Below, piece after piece: positions 34,298 through 43,208 of a DNA stretch of 64,000 bases (position 1 is the first letter of the stretch; each line of letters starts with the position of its first letter). The position numbers were made by a program, and so were the translations under genes. The notes beneath the pieces were generated by a model. It had not been told where the DNA came from, did no database searches, and saw only the letters and a list, made by a program, of their open reading frames with translations. Source of the stretch: JAAZBA01 sp964461815 (GTDB taxonomy: Bacteria; Bacillota; Clostridia; Oscillospirales; QAMX01); contig CAYWVF010000012.1 of NCBI GenBank assembly GCA_964461815.1, positions 1 through 64,000 on the forward strand. The letters are read 5' to 3'.

Positions 34298-35410
34298 TCA
34301 GTTTGTGATCGTCTTCTCTGTGTCCTTATCGAACAGGTGAATTCTAGCTGCATCAACAGCGATCTTGATCTTGTCGCCGCCACGAGCTGTGCTACGCGGG
34401 GAAACACGAGCTGTGAAGTTGCTGCCCTGGAATATAAGATACAGATATGTCTCAGAACCCATCATTTCAACAACGTCAACGTCAGCTTCGATTATAGAAT
34501 CCTTAAACTGAGCAAGATACATATCCTCGTCATGGAGGCACTCAGGACGGATACCCATGATAACTTCCTTGCCTGCATAAGCAAGAACTTCAGGCTTTCT
34601 ACCCTTCTCATCCGGCAGCTTGATCTTAGCTTCGCCGAGCTGGAGGTATGTTGAACCGTTCTCATCAAGAACTGTAGCATTAACTATGTTCATCTGCGGA
34701 GAACCAATAAATGTAGCAACGAAGAGGTTGCACGGATTTTCGTAAAGTACCTGAGGAGCATCAACCTGCTGGATGAAGCCGTCCTTCATAACTACGATAC
34801 GGCTACCCATTGTCATAGCCTCGATCTGGTCATGTGTAACGTAGATAAATGTTGTAGCGAGTTTCTGATGGAGCTTTGTGAGCTCTGTTCTCATCTGAGC
34901 ACGGAGCTTAGCATCAAGGTTTGAAAGAGGCTCATCGAGAAGGAATACCTTCGGGCTACGAACGATAGCACGACCGAGAGCAACACGCTGACGCTGACCA
35001 CCGGAAAGAGCCTTCGGCTTACGATCAAGAAGATGGGAGATGTCGAGGATCTTAGCAGCTTCGTCAACTCTCTTCTTAATTTCTGCCTTCGGTGTCTTGC
35101 GGAGCTTAAGACCGAATGCCATGTTTTCATATACTGTCATATGCGGATAAAGAGCATAGTTCTGGAAAACCATTGCGATATCTCTATCCTTAGGAGCTAC
35201 GTCATTAACGAGCTTGTTATCTATGTAGAGCTCACCTTCAGAAATCTCTTCAAGACCTGCAACCATACGAAGTGTTGTGGACTTACCGCATCCGGAAGGA
35301 CCTACGAGAATAATAAATTCCTTATCTTCGATATCGAGATTGAAATCGGAAACAGCTGTAACGCCGCCAGCATATCTCTTGTAAATGCCTTTTAATGTTA
35401 CGCTAGACAT
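34298..35410 (-). CDS. msmX: MsmX/UgpC-type ABC ATPase for sugar importers
   Basis: This 370-residue ATPase energises several carbohydrate ABC importers. The catalytic part has Walker A GPSGCGKST at 37-45, the Q-loop MVFQNYALYPHMTVYENMAF, signature LSGGQRQRVALGRAI and Walker B VFLLDEPLSNLDAKLR. A C-terminal MalK-like TOBE regulatory domain follows (about 240-365: VIMGIRPECLHDEDMY, VVEMMGSETYLYLI). No permease genes are adjacent. An isolated msmX is typical of a shared multitask ATPase in Firmicutes. It has its own promoter region and terminator. The ATG at 35410 has GGAGGT upstream. Confidence 0.93.
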   Translation of the reverse strand: MSSVTLKGIYKRYAGGVTAVSDFNLDIEDKEFIILVGPSGCGKSTTLRMVAGLEEISEGELYIDNKLVNDVAPKDRDIAMVFQNYALYPHMTVYENMAFGLKLRKTPKAEIKKRVDEAAKILDISHLLDRKPKALSGGQRQRVALGRAIVRSPKVFLLDEPLSNLDAKLRAQMRTELTKLHQKLATTFIYVTHDQIEAMTMGSRIVVMKDGFIQQVDAPQVLYENPCNLFVATFIGSPQMNIVNATVLDENGSTYLQLGEAKIKLPDEKGRKPEVLAYAGKEVIMGIRPECLHDEDMYLAQFKDSIIEADVDVVEMMGSETYLYLIFQGSNFTARVSPRSTARGGDKIKIAVDAARIHLFDKDTEKTITN

Positions 35411-35447
35411 ACTTTAATTTACCTCCAACTTTATTTCTTGTGTTCTT

Positions 35448-35518
35448 ATTATAACAGATTTCAAACAAATAGTATAGTGGTTTATTTAACAAAGTCTCAA
35501 CTTTTTGTTTGTACAAAC
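35448..35518 (-). promoter_or_regulatory. msmX promoter region with palindromic operator candidate
   Basis: On the minus strand TTGAGA (35495-35500) and TATACT (35471-35476) are 18 bases apart. A second TATAAT lies at 35448-35453 without a good -35. Immediately upstream, GTTTGTACAAAC (35507-35518) is a perfect 12-bp palindrome, a candidate regulator site. Confidence 0.5.
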
Positions 35519-35537
35519 TGTCTAACTATGCAAAATA

Positions 35538-36257
35538 TCACGGTTTTTCGGTGATTTGAGTTAACCATTCACTTTCTCGTTCGTTTAAGCGCCGTATTTG
35601 ACCTTCTTTGAGATTTTTATCAAGCTCAATCATGCCAATTCGCAATCTTTTCAAGTAAACGACCTCTCCCCCTGCGGCTGCTATCATGCGTTTTACCTGA
35701 TGGAACTTTCCCTCGTGTACTGTGACCAAAGCTTCCCCGTCTCCCGTAAATTCTATTTCCGCAGGCAGACATTTCTCGCCCTGATCGATCTCTATACCCT
35801 CTCTGAAACGCTTTTCCGTATCATCATCCAGCCGTCCGCTGTATCGTATATAGTACAGCTTGTCCACATGACGCTTAGGTGATATTATCGCATGTGCGGC
35901 AGCACCGTCATTCGTCAACAGCAGCAGTCCCTCACTGTCACGGTCAAGCCTTCCTGCGGGAAAAAGCCCGATACGCTTTAAGCGTTCGGGCAGAAGCTCC
36001 ATAACCGTCATCTGTCTATTATCCTCCGTTGCGGATAAATATCCGGCAGGCTTATTCATCATTATATACTCATACTCTCTGTACTCTATCTGCTCACCGC
36101 AAAAGCATATCGAGCACAGCTCGGGATCTATTTTCTCCTCCGGGCTTTTGCATATCTTTCCGTCTATTGTGACCTTTCCCGAACGGATAGCACTTCCGAT
36201 CTCTTTTCTTGATCCGAAGCCCAGATTTGACAATATTTTATCAAGTCTCTGCTTCAA
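35538..36257 (-). CDS. RsuA-family rRNA pseudouridine synthase
   Basis: It isomerises uridine to pseudouridine in rRNA. The 239-residue protein has an N-terminal S4 RNA-binding domain (LDKILSNLGFGSRKEIGSAI) and a catalytic domain with the essential Asp in FPAGRLDRDSEGLLLLTNDG (about D105), followed by KLYYIRYSG and EGKFHQVKRMIAAAGGEVVYLKR. The start is taken as a TTG at 36257 with AGGGAGG five bases upstream. A TTG ten codons earlier has no ribosome site and would overlap the upstream gene. Whether it modifies 16S (RsuA) or 23S (RluB/E/F) rRNA cannot be told from the sequence. Confidence 0.92.
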   Translation of the reverse strand: MKQRLDKILSNLGFGSRKEIGSAIRSGKVTIDGKICKSPEEKIDPELCSICFCGEQIEYREYEYIMMNKPAGYLSATEDNRQMTVMELLPERLKRIGLFPAGRLDRDSEGLLLLTNDGAAAHAIISPKRHVDKLYYIRYSGRLDDDTEKRFREGIEIDQGEKCLPAEIEFTGDGEALVTVHEGKFHQVKRMIAAAGGEVVYLKRLRIGMIELDKNLKEGQIRRLNERESEWLTQITEKP

Positions 36258-36276
36258 AATATCCTCCCTTGCGAGG

Positions 36277-36762
36277 TTATGACGCAAAGCCGTGCATAAA
36301 GCCTCCGTACTTTGCAGAGCATACGTCTCCGCCTATTATCTTATTTTTGTATATGAGAAGATTCGCATATACTTTGCTTTCTCCCGACGGATGATTCGAT
36401 ATAAGATATGTATATCTCTTTACATCCTTACCTCTGTACTTTGAAAGATCAAGTCCCTGACTTTTCTGGAGCTCGTTGTACTTCTCATATACCTTGTCGA
36501 ACTTCTCCGGTATCGTAACATCCTCGATCTCTACAGCGTCATGATCTATCTCCCATCCGAATGCAGTGAGAAAAGCTATTCTGTCATCGTTATTTTTTAT
36601 GTTTTTAAACGACACCTCTACACTGCCGATCTTCGCCGCCTCGGTATCAGTCTCGCTTCCACCCGATACTGCGATCATGATCACTCCTGTGATCACAACG
36701 AGCAGCGCTATTATCGCAGCGGCAATTTTCCCCTTTGTAAGCTTCGTTGTCATGATAAACAT
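36277..36762 (-). CDS. DUF4830 membrane-anchored protein
   Basis: The 161-residue protein has a membrane helix near the N-terminus (about 12-34) and an external domain. The domain carries the DUF4830 pattern: FLTAFGWEI, YNELQKSQGLDLSKYRGK, RYTYLISN, then VYANLLIYKNKIIGGDVCS and GFMHGF at the end. The function of the family is unknown; it is common in Oscillospirales. The ATG at 36762 has GGAGG five bases upstream and is preferred to one at 36774. It precedes the pseudouridine synthase by 19 bases and is probably co-transcribed with it. Confidence 0.82.
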   Translation of the reverse strand: MFIMTTKLTKGKIAAAIIALLVVITGVIMIAVSGGSETDTEAAKIGSVEVSFKNIKNNDDRIAFLTAFGWEIDHDAVEIEDVTIPEKFDKVYEKYNELQKSQGLDLSKYRGKDVKRYTYLISNHPSGESKVYANLLIYKNKIIGGDVCSAKYGGFMHGFAS

Positions 36763-36859
36763 ATTATCCTCCATTCTCCCGATCTCAAATCAGGTCTACA
36801 TAAATCATTCTAATTGATTTTATGTATTAAGAGTCTAATATAGAACCATGCACGCAGAC

Positions 36860-37390
36860 TTACTCTCTTCTTAAGGTGCGTACGCCATCGATATGCAAAT
36901 ATCTAACAGCCATCGGATCATACGTATACAACGGTCTATTATCGGCGTTATTTGAATGAGACGCAACACGTATATTATCATACGATGGGATATCACCTGT
37001 AGAAACTATAATCACCGAATGATGAAAATCATTCTTTGTAAGTATAAGCTGGCATATATCTCCCGGCATGACCTCCTTAGCGGACACCTCTCTGCCGAAC
37101 GGTCCCACACCGCTGTTGCCTATAAGGAAATTATACAGATATATAACTCCTGTCCATGATGCCGTTCGGTTGTTCGTATCAATATAATACCATCCGTACA
37201 CAGGTGTATAATTCATTATTCCCGAACCGGCATATATACACTGTGAGACAAAATTTGTACAGTCTCCGCCTATACCCGTAAAATTAAAATACTCCGGATT
37301 TCTACCGTATGCCCATTCATGTGCGTACTCTACAGCCTTTTCTCTGTTATAGTCAAATTCAATATATCCTTCCGGCATATCATATCTCAT
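36860..37390 (-). CDS. Amidase_6-domain protein (putative peptidoglycan amidase)
   Basis: This compact NlpC/P60-like papain-fold protein of 176 residues matches the putative amidase domain (PF12671). It shows YNREKAVEYAHEWAYGRNPEYF, the catalytic cysteine segment GIGGDCTNFVSQCIYAGSG, a central MPGDICQLI, and the histidine in DFHHSVIIVS. The catalytic Cys and His are therefore present. No signal peptide is visible, which is unusual if it acts on the wall; release by lysis or a phage/sporulation role is possible. Start codons are ambiguous (GTG 37399, ATG 37390, ATG 37378); none has an ideal site. Confidence 0.82.
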   Translation of the reverse strand: MRYDMPEGYIEFDYNREKAVEYAHEWAYGRNPEYFNFTGIGGDCTNFVSQCIYAGSGIMNYTPVYGWYYIDTNNRTASWTGVIYLYNFLIGNSGVGPFGREVSAKEVMPGDICQLILTKNDFHHSVIIVSTGDIPSYDNIRVASHSNNADNRPLYTYDPMAVRYLHIDGVRTLRRE

Positions 37391-37443
37391 CCCTTTCACG
37401 GATTCCTATATAACATAATATGCGGTATTATAGAATTTGACAA

Positions 37444-38049
37444 TCAATCCGTTATTACGGTCCTTCCGTCCAACGCCTTTTGCAATGTTATCTCATCGGC
37501 ATATTCAAGTCTGCCGCCCACCGGAATACCGTAGGCAAGCCTTGATATTTTTACACCGAAGGGCTTCAAAAGTCTTGAAATATACATAGCCGTTGCCTCA
37601 CCCTCTGTATCCGGGTTCGTTGCCAATATTATTTCACTCACGCCGCCCTGAGCTGCACGGCTCACCAGCTCCTTTATACACAGATCATCCGGGCCAACAT
37701 AATTAAGCGGTGAAATAACGCCATGAAGAACATGATATACTCCGTTGTATTCACGGCTACGCTCAAATGCCGCTACATCCTTCGGATCGCTTACCACACA
37801 TATGACAGAATGATCTCTCGTGCTGTCAGAGCATATCGAGCATTTTTCGTGCTCTGCAAGATTACAGCACACTCTGCATTTCGACACAAGCCTTTTTGCA
37901 TCCATTATCGCCTCGGCAAACGCTTCCGCACGCTCTGTCGGCGCAGATATCATATAAAATGCCAGTCTCTGAGCAGTTTTATGACCTATTCCCGGCAGCG
38001 ATTCGAATTGCTCTATCAAGCGCTCCACAGGAGCTGCAAATGATGCCAT
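37444..38049 (-). CDS. recR: Recombination protein RecR
   Basis: RecR works with RecO and RecF to load RecA at gaps. The 201-residue protein has the N-terminal helix-hairpin-helix (FESLPGIGHKTAQRLAFYM), a Cys4 zinc finger (C-R-V-C-C...C-S-I-C), and a TOPRIM domain (ICVVSDPKDVAAFER, ILATNPDTEGEATAMYI). It ends in a Walker-B-like segment (SRLAYGIPVGGRLEYADE). It follows ebfC by one base, the standard ebfC-recR pair; dnaX, usually first in this operon, is 6 kb away on the other strand. Confidence 0.96.
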   Translation of the reverse strand: MASFAAPVERLIEQFESLPGIGHKTAQRLAFYMISAPTERAEAFAEAIMDAKRLVSKCRVCCNLAEHEKCSICSDSTRDHSVICVVSDPKDVAAFERSREYNGVYHVLHGVISPLNYVGPDDLCIKELVSRAAQGGVSEIILATNPDTEGEATAMYISRLLKPFGVKISRLAYGIPVGGRLEYADEITLQKALDGRTVITD

Positions 38050-38050
38050 T

Positions 38051-38395
38051 TTAGAACATTCCCGGCATTGCGCCGCCTGTGAGTCTGTTCATCTGTGCTT
38101 CATAATCCTGTGCTGCTGCCTGAAGTGCTGTATTCGCTGCGATCATTATCATATCTGCGAGCATTTCAACATCATTTTCTTCGCCGAGAACATCAGGCTC
38201 TATATCAATTCCTGTTATTTCCTTTTTACCCGTTACCTTTACCTTGACAGCACCGCCGCCTGCTGTTGCTTCGTATTCCTTAGCCTCAAGCTCATTCTTT
38301 ATACGCTCCATCTCAGCCTGCATCTTCTGTGCCTGCTTTAACATCGCATTCATATTCATTCCGCCCATACCCATTGGTATTCTTCCCTTTGCCAT
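38051..38395 (-). CDS. ebfC: YbaB/EbfC nucleoid-associated protein
   Basis: This is a small dimeric DNA-binding protein of 114 residues. Family features are the Gly/Met-rich N-terminus (MGMGGMNMNAMLKQAQKM), a helical MQAEMERIKNELEA, and the strand GGGAVKVKVTGKKEITGIDI, followed by LADMIMIAANTALQAA. It is directly upstream of recR and separated from it by one base, so the two are co-translated. Confidence 0.95.
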   Translation of the reverse strand: MAKGRIPMGMGGMNMNAMLKQAQKMQAEMERIKNELEAKEYEATAGGGAVKVKVTGKKEITGIDIEPDVLGEENDVEMLADMIMIAANTALQAAAQDYEAQMNRLTGGAMPGMF

Positions 38396-38413
38396 AGTTC
38401 TAAACTCCTTATA

Positions 38414-39133
38414 TCAATTTATTTTCTCCCATCCGTCAAGCGGCAAACGCTGCATAGCACCAAACAGCCGTTCCCTCAAGCCTGGATTCGATTTATCAAG
38501 CATTTTTATAAGATCCTTCATTTCCTGACGCTTTGTATTCCCGTTTGCCGGGCATGGATTCGTAACAACCGGCAACGGATAGTTATTTGCAAGAGATCTG
38601 ATAAGTCTCTCCGATGTATAAAGCATCGGTCTGATAAGATACAGCTTCTTTCTGTCAAGATATGTCACAGGTCGAAAGCAGGATATTCTCCCCTCGTAGA
38701 ACTGTGACAGCAGCAGCGTTTCGACCGCATCATCGTGATGATGACCTAACGCTACCTTTCCGCAGCCAAGCTCTATCGCAGCATCATGTAACGCTCCACG
38801 CCTCATTTTCGCACACAGCGAACACGGATTTTCCTCTTTTCGTATATCGAATATTATTTCCTTCATCTGTGTCTTTATTACGGTATGTCGAACGTCAAGC
38901 TCTTCACATAGCTTCGTGACAGGAGAAAAATCCACTCCTTCAAAGCCCATGTCAAGTGTTACTGCTTCCAACTCGAATTTCTTCGGGTAAAATCTTCTCA
39001 GACTCGACAGTGCCACAAGCGTAGCCAATGAATCCTTACCGCCCGATACGCCGACAGCTATTCTGTCACCGTCGGATATCATATCGTAATCCTCGACACA
39101 GCGTCGAGTAAATGACAGTACCTTTTGAAGCAT
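38414..39133 (-). CDS. TtcA-like tRNA 2-thiolation ATPase
   Basis: This 239-residue PP-loop protein probably thiolates a tRNA base (s2C32 in TtcA). The ATP-binding motif is VSGGKDSLATLVAL at about 29-40. A CxxC (NPCSLCAKMRRG) and a third cysteine (TNPCPANGN) would hold the [4Fe-4S] cluster, and LGHHHDDAVETLLLS is also diagnostic. It is 18 bases upstream of ebfC. The distinction between TtcA and other clostridial TtcA/TilS-like thiolases cannot be made with certainty. Confidence 0.88.
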   Translation of the reverse strand: MLQKVLSFTRRCVEDYDMISDGDRIAVGVSGGKDSLATLVALSSLRRFYPKKFELEAVTLDMGFEGVDFSPVTKLCEELDVRHTVIKTQMKEIIFDIRKEENPCSLCAKMRRGALHDAAIELGCGKVALGHHHDDAVETLLLSQFYEGRISCFRPVTYLDRKKLYLIRPMLYTSERLIRSLANNYPLPVVTNPCPANGNTKRQEMKDLIKMLDKSNPGLRERLFGAMQRLPLDGWEKIN

Positions 39134-39238
39134 ATATTTCCTTTCCTTATTTATGATCAGTATTTACTGACATTTTACCACATCGCATAGATAAATTCAA
39201 GTCAAAATAATATCACATGTTTTTAAGATACTTTTTAT

Positions 39239-39266
39239 TTGACTTATGTACAAAATATTGTATAAT
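39239..39266 (+). promoter_or_regulatory. Promoter of the flavoprotein operon
   Basis: TTGACT (39239-39244), a 16-base spacer and TATAAT (39261-39266) precede the start at 39331, giving a leader of about 60 bases. Confidence 0.7.
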
Positions 39267-39330
39267 ATAATAGGTAGTTTATAAACTAAATTTACTATAT
39301 ATAGATTTATAATAATACGGAGGTATTTTT

Positions 39331-40977
39331 TTGGATTCATCAGCAAACAAATTTGACATTGCCGTCATAGGCGGTGGTGCATCCGGACTTATGGCAGCTC
39401 TCTCGGCTGCTATGTATTTAAAATCAAATGGTCAAACTGCACGGATAGCTATACTTGAAGCGTGCGATAAGGTTGGAAAAAAACTGCTTGCTACAGGTAA
39501 CGGACGATGCAATTTCACAAATCGTAATATAGATGCCTCTACAGACGACAAGGTTCGTGACCTAACGCTCAAACGATTCCACAGCGTAGAAAATATAAAG
39601 GGTCAACCGGGTGAGCTTGCAGTCTCAGTTATCTCACAGTTCGGATATCGTGATACCATAAGCTTTTTTGAATCACTCGGCCTTGTTACGGTATCTGATG
39701 ATGCCGGAAGGCTTTATCCATATTCACAGCTGTCATCCAGCGTACTTGATCTGCTCAGACTGGAGCTTGAAGCGCATCGTGTGCATGAATTGTGCTACTA
39801 TCCGATAGACAAGCTCGAGTACAAGGACGGGATGTGGCTGATGCACTCGGGAGATATGCTCACCTGTGCAAAGAAGGTAATTCTCGCCACAGGAGGTATG
39901 GCGTCTCCGTCATGGAATAATGGTACATCGGGATATGCATTACTCAAAAAGCTCGGTCTGAAAATGACCGCTACCTACCCTGCTCTCACTCAGATAAAAT
40001 GTGACTCGAAAAGCATGGCTGCGCTCAAAGGTATACGTCACGCATCCAAGGTGGCGATCATTGCAGACGGCAGGATAGTAAAAACAGAACGTGGTGAGCT
40101 TCAATTTTCCGATTCAGCCCTTTCGGGCATATGTATTTTTGAATTATCTCGCCTTGTCAGTGAATTTTTCACCTGCGGTACAGTTGATGGGAAAAAGGTC
40201 TCATCTATAGAGGTGTCGGTCGATCTCATGCCTTCATTATCGGTATCTCAGCTCGAGCGTGAACTGCTAAGACGTATTTCGGCGCACGGCTCAATGCCTA
40301 TAGAAAAGCTTTTCACAGGTATTCTTCACAAGAACCTCGGTCAAGCTGTAATAAAAAGCGTGTACGAGGGCTCTCTCAACCGTCCATGTGAAGCTTTAGA
40401 CGAAAAAATCGCAGAAAAGCTCGCATATTCAGCGAAAAATCTTCGATTCAAGCCATCAAAGGTTTCGCCGTGGCAATCCGCTCAGGTAACTGCCGGAGGC
40501 TTGTCCGCATCCGAGCTCGATCCTGTTTCATTAGAAACACGTCTTAAGGGCTTATTTGTTTCAGGTGAGCTCATTGACATAGACGGTGACTGCGGCGGCT
40601 ATAATCTCCAATGGGCTTGGAGCTCAGGCTATATCGCAGGTAACTCGGCAGCCAGGTCACTGACTGATGATAGCTACGATAATGTGATAGTAGACATCAA
40701 TACAGAAAGCGAGAAGAAAGCAAAAAAAGAAAAGAAAGCTTCCGGATCGAGTGCACAAGCCGCAAAGCATTCCAATAAAAAGCACACTGCAAAAAGCACA
40801 TCATCTCATAAAAAGCACACTCCCGAAAAGAAGAAGGAAGCAACTAAAAAGGCTGTCAAGGAAGAGAAAGCACATGTTCCCGTTGCTCCGCCAAAGGCAA
40901 AGCCCATTCCCATCAGTACGATCAAGACAGCTACATCGGAGCGAAGAAAATCCTCTCGCCGAAATGGAGTAAAATAG
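39331..40977 (+). CDS. BaiN/HI0933-family flavoprotein with lysine-rich C-terminal tail
   Basis: The first 450 residues form an NAD(P)/FAD-dependent oxidoreductase of the HI0933/BaiN family: the FAD fold IGGGASGLMAALSAAMYL, ACDKVGKKLLATGNGRCNFTN, VILATGGMASPSWNNGTSGY and the C-terminal TAGGLSASELDPVSLETRLK and CGGYNLQWAWSSGYIAG. BaiN itself acts in bile-acid dehydroxylation, but most members have unknown substrates. Residues about 459-548 are an added low-complexity tail with 24 Lys and 4 Arg in 90 residues, interspersed with Ser/Thr/Pro. The gene starts with TTG after GGAGGT. It is four bases upstream of a second flavoprotein gene. Confidence 0.9.
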   Translation: MDSSANKFDIAVIGGGASGLMAALSAAMYLKSNGQTARIAILEACDKVGKKLLATGNGRCNFTNRNIDASTDDKVRDLTLKRFHSVENIKGQPGELAVSVISQFGYRDTISFFESLGLVTVSDDAGRLYPYSQLSSSVLDLLRLELEAHRVHELCYYPIDKLEYKDGMWLMHSGDMLTCAKKVILATGGMASPSWNNGTSGYALLKKLGLKMTATYPALTQIKCDSKSMAALKGIRHASKVAIIADGRIVKTERGELQFSDSALSGICIFELSRLVSEFFTCGTVDGKKVSSIEVSVDLMPSLSVSQLERELLRRISAHGSMPIEKLFTGILHKNLGQAVIKSVYEGSLNRPCEALDEKIAEKLAYSAKNLRFKPSKVSPWQSAQVTAGGLSASELDPVSLETRLKGLFVSGELIDIDGDCGGYNLQWAWSSGYIAGNSAARSLTDDSYDNVIVDINTESEKKAKKEKKASGSSAQAAKHSNKKHTAKSTSSHKKHTPEKKKEATKKAVKEEKAHVPVAPPKAKPIPISTIKTATSERRKSSRRNGVK

Positions 40978-40981
40978 ATCT

Positions 40982-42586
40982 ATGAGATACATTTTAAGTG
41001 ATCTGCGTCTTCCCTTGGGATTTTCGTTTGCTCAAATGCTGACGCTCACAGCGAAGGCACTAAGTCTGAAAGTCTCTGCCATTCGCGACCTAAAGCTCGT
41101 AAGGAAGAGTGTAGATGCAAGGAACAAATCGGATATACATTTCATATGCACTGTTGAATTTGCGACTGACAAAGCTTTGAAGCTTGATCCTAAGCTAAGA
41201 TCAAAGCTTCACGAGAAAAATGATATTCCCTATACCTTTACATCAAGTCGTAAATTTGACAGGCGTCCTGTAGTCGTTGGCAGTGGCCCTGCCGGACTGT
41301 TTGCCGCACTCACTCTCGCAAAGGCAGGAGCAGAGCCTATTCTGCTCGAGCGTGGAAAAAAGGTTTCGGAACGTACTGCCGACGTGGAAAGAGCATGGAC
41401 TCACGGTATCTTGGATCCAGAATCCAACGTGCAATTTGGTGAGGGCGGTGCCGGTACTTTTTCCGACGGTAAGCTGAACACAGGGACACGTGATATGCGG
41501 CAGAGATATATTCTCGAAGCATTTGTGAGCTTCGGCGCTCCTGCGGATATTTTGATAAACGCAAAGCCCCATATCGGCACAGATATGCTTCGTACAGTAG
41601 TTGTAAATATGCGTCAAGAGATAGAACGTCTTGGCGGCGAGGTCAGATTTTCTTCCAAATTTGAACGTTTTTCATTGAAAAACAATGCCATAGATACTAT
41701 TATTGTCAGGTGTAATGATTCGACATACGAGATCCCGACAGACGATGTGATACTTGCACTCGGTCACAGCGCACGTGATACATTTGAATACCTGAACAAT
41801 GCAGGTGTCACGATGACAAGGAAGGATTTCTCCGTCGGTGTTCGTATCGAGCACCGACGTGAATATATGGACAAGCTGCTCTACGGAGACTTCGCAGGTC
41901 ACCCCGCTTTGAACGCAGCCGATTACAAGCTAAACGTATTTCTTCCGGACGGACGAGGAGTATATACCTTTTGCATGTGTCCCGGAGGAAGTGTTGTCAT
42001 GGCTTCGAGTGGGGAAGGAATGGTCGTGACGAACGGCATGAGCAATTTCGCACGTAATGATGAAAATTCAAACAGTGCATTGCTCGTGAATGTTGGTGAA
42101 CAGGACTTTCTTCCAAACGAAGGTATTCTCGCAGGTATGGAGTATCAAAGAGCGTTAGAACGAGCAGCATTTGAATTTTCAAAAAGCTACAAAGCACCTG
42201 TTAATAAAGTCGGTGATTTTCTTGCATGCCGTGAAACGGTGAATTTCGGAGATGTTATACCATCCTTCAAGCCCGGCACTGTCATGTGCTCACTTGACGA
42301 GGTGTTGCCGAAGCGTATCTCATCTGCACTCCGTGAAGCTCTGCCTATGCTGGATCAAAAGCTGCACGGATTTGCATATAACGACGCTGTTTTGACCGGT
42401 GTTGAAACAAGAAGCTCCTCCCCTGTACGCATCGTGCGTAATGAGCACTACGAATCTGTGTCTCACCATGGACTTTATCCATGTGGCGAAGGTGCAGGAT
42501 ATGCCGGAGGTATAATGTCAGCAGCTGCCGACGGTATTCGTTGTGCCGAGGCGGTCATATTGAAAGGAGTTACAAATGACAAATAA
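40982..42586 (+). CDS. FAD-dependent dehydrogenase, COG2509 family
   Basis: This 534-residue flavoprotein is of uncharacterised type. An N-terminal domain (about 1-85: RLPLGFSFAQMLTLTAKAL) precedes an FAD-binding fold VVVGSGPAGLFAALTLAKAG at about 96-115, then NVQFGEGGAGTFSDGKLNTG and VRIEHRREYMDKLLYG. CMCPGGSVVMASSGEGMVVTNGMS and the final PCGEGAGYAGGIMSAAADG follow. All are COG2509 hallmarks. The family often clusters with HI0933 proteins, as here. Substrates are unknown. Confidence 0.88.
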   Translation: MRYILSDLRLPLGFSFAQMLTLTAKALSLKVSAIRDLKLVRKSVDARNKSDIHFICTVEFATDKALKLDPKLRSKLHEKNDIPYTFTSSRKFDRRPVVVGSGPAGLFAALTLAKAGAEPILLERGKKVSERTADVERAWTHGILDPESNVQFGEGGAGTFSDGKLNTGTRDMRQRYILEAFVSFGAPADILINAKPHIGTDMLRTVVVNMRQEIERLGGEVRFSSKFERFSLKNNAIDTIIVRCNDSTYEIPTDDVILALGHSARDTFEYLNNAGVTMTRKDFSVGVRIEHRREYMDKLLYGDFAGHPALNAADYKLNVFLPDGRGVYTFCMCPGGSVVMASSGEGMVVTNGMSNFARNDENSNSALLVNVGEQDFLPNEGILAGMEYQRALERAAFEFSKSYKAPVNKVGDFLACRETVNFGDVIPSFKPGTVMCSLDEVLPKRISSALREALPMLDQKLHGFAYNDAVLTGVETRSSSPVRIVRNEHYESVSHHGLYPCGEGAGYAGGIMSAAADGIRCAEAVILKGVTNDK

Positions 42587-43208
42587 CAATAAGAAATATG
42601 CGACTATTGCAGTTATTATCGGCATCGTCATGGTTCTGCTTGCAGTGATCTCCATCATGGTATTCAACAATAAAACAAAGGAGCTGAGATATGATATATA
42701 TCTCAGCCCTTCAACTCAGCGTGATAATTTATACTTTGACGGTGTTACGACCGAATGTGCCAGCATGAACGCTATTGCCGATCATCTGGAAAAACTATTT
42801 CCGCAGGATTATTCGATTCGCAGGAATGATCCGAACGACACACTTGAAGCTGCTATAAACGACTCCAACAGTGTTGACCCCGAGATACATATCGCCATCC
42901 ATTCAAACGCATCGGGATTAGACGGTGGCGGTGTCAGAGGCTGTGAAATATGGATCCCTAAAGGTGATAATAATAGCAAGAAGCTTGCCAAATCGGTCTA
43001 TAAATATCTTGAAGCTTTAACGCCTACAGATGACAGGGGTATCAAGGAGACCTCATCTCTGGCGGAAATGAATTATGTAAATGCGACAAGAATACTCATT
43101 GAAGTAGATTTTCACGACGATCCCAATGGCTGTGAATGGATAAAAAGCAATCAGGCATCAATCGCAGAGGCAATATTTAATGGCATTCGTGATTACTACG
43201 GAGACTAA
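42576..43208 (+). CDS. Membrane-anchored N-acetylmuramoyl-L-alanine amidase-like protein
   Basis: The 210-residue protein has an N-terminal helix (about 9-29) and an extracytoplasmic Amidase_3-like domain. The second-His strand HIAIHSNASGLDGGG and the catalytic glutamate region RILIEVDFHDDPNGC are clear. The usual first zinc ligand loop (DPGHGG) is replaced by LSPSTQRDNLYFDGV, as in a divergent subgroup. The glutamate at ECASMNAIAD may serve as the second ligand. Activity is therefore uncertain. The gene overlaps the end of the COG2509 gene by 11 bases and is probably the third gene of that operon. Confidence 0.8.
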   Translation: MTNNNKKYATIAVIIGIVMVLLAVISIMVFNNKTKELRYDIYLSPSTQRDNLYFDGVTTECASMNAIADHLEKLFPQDYSIRRNDPNDTLEAAINDSNSVDPEIHIAIHSNASGLDGGGVRGCEIWIPKGDNNSKKLAKSVYKYLEALTPTDDRGIKETSSLAEMNYVNATRILIEVDFHDDPNGCEWIKSNQASIAEAIFNGIRDYYGD

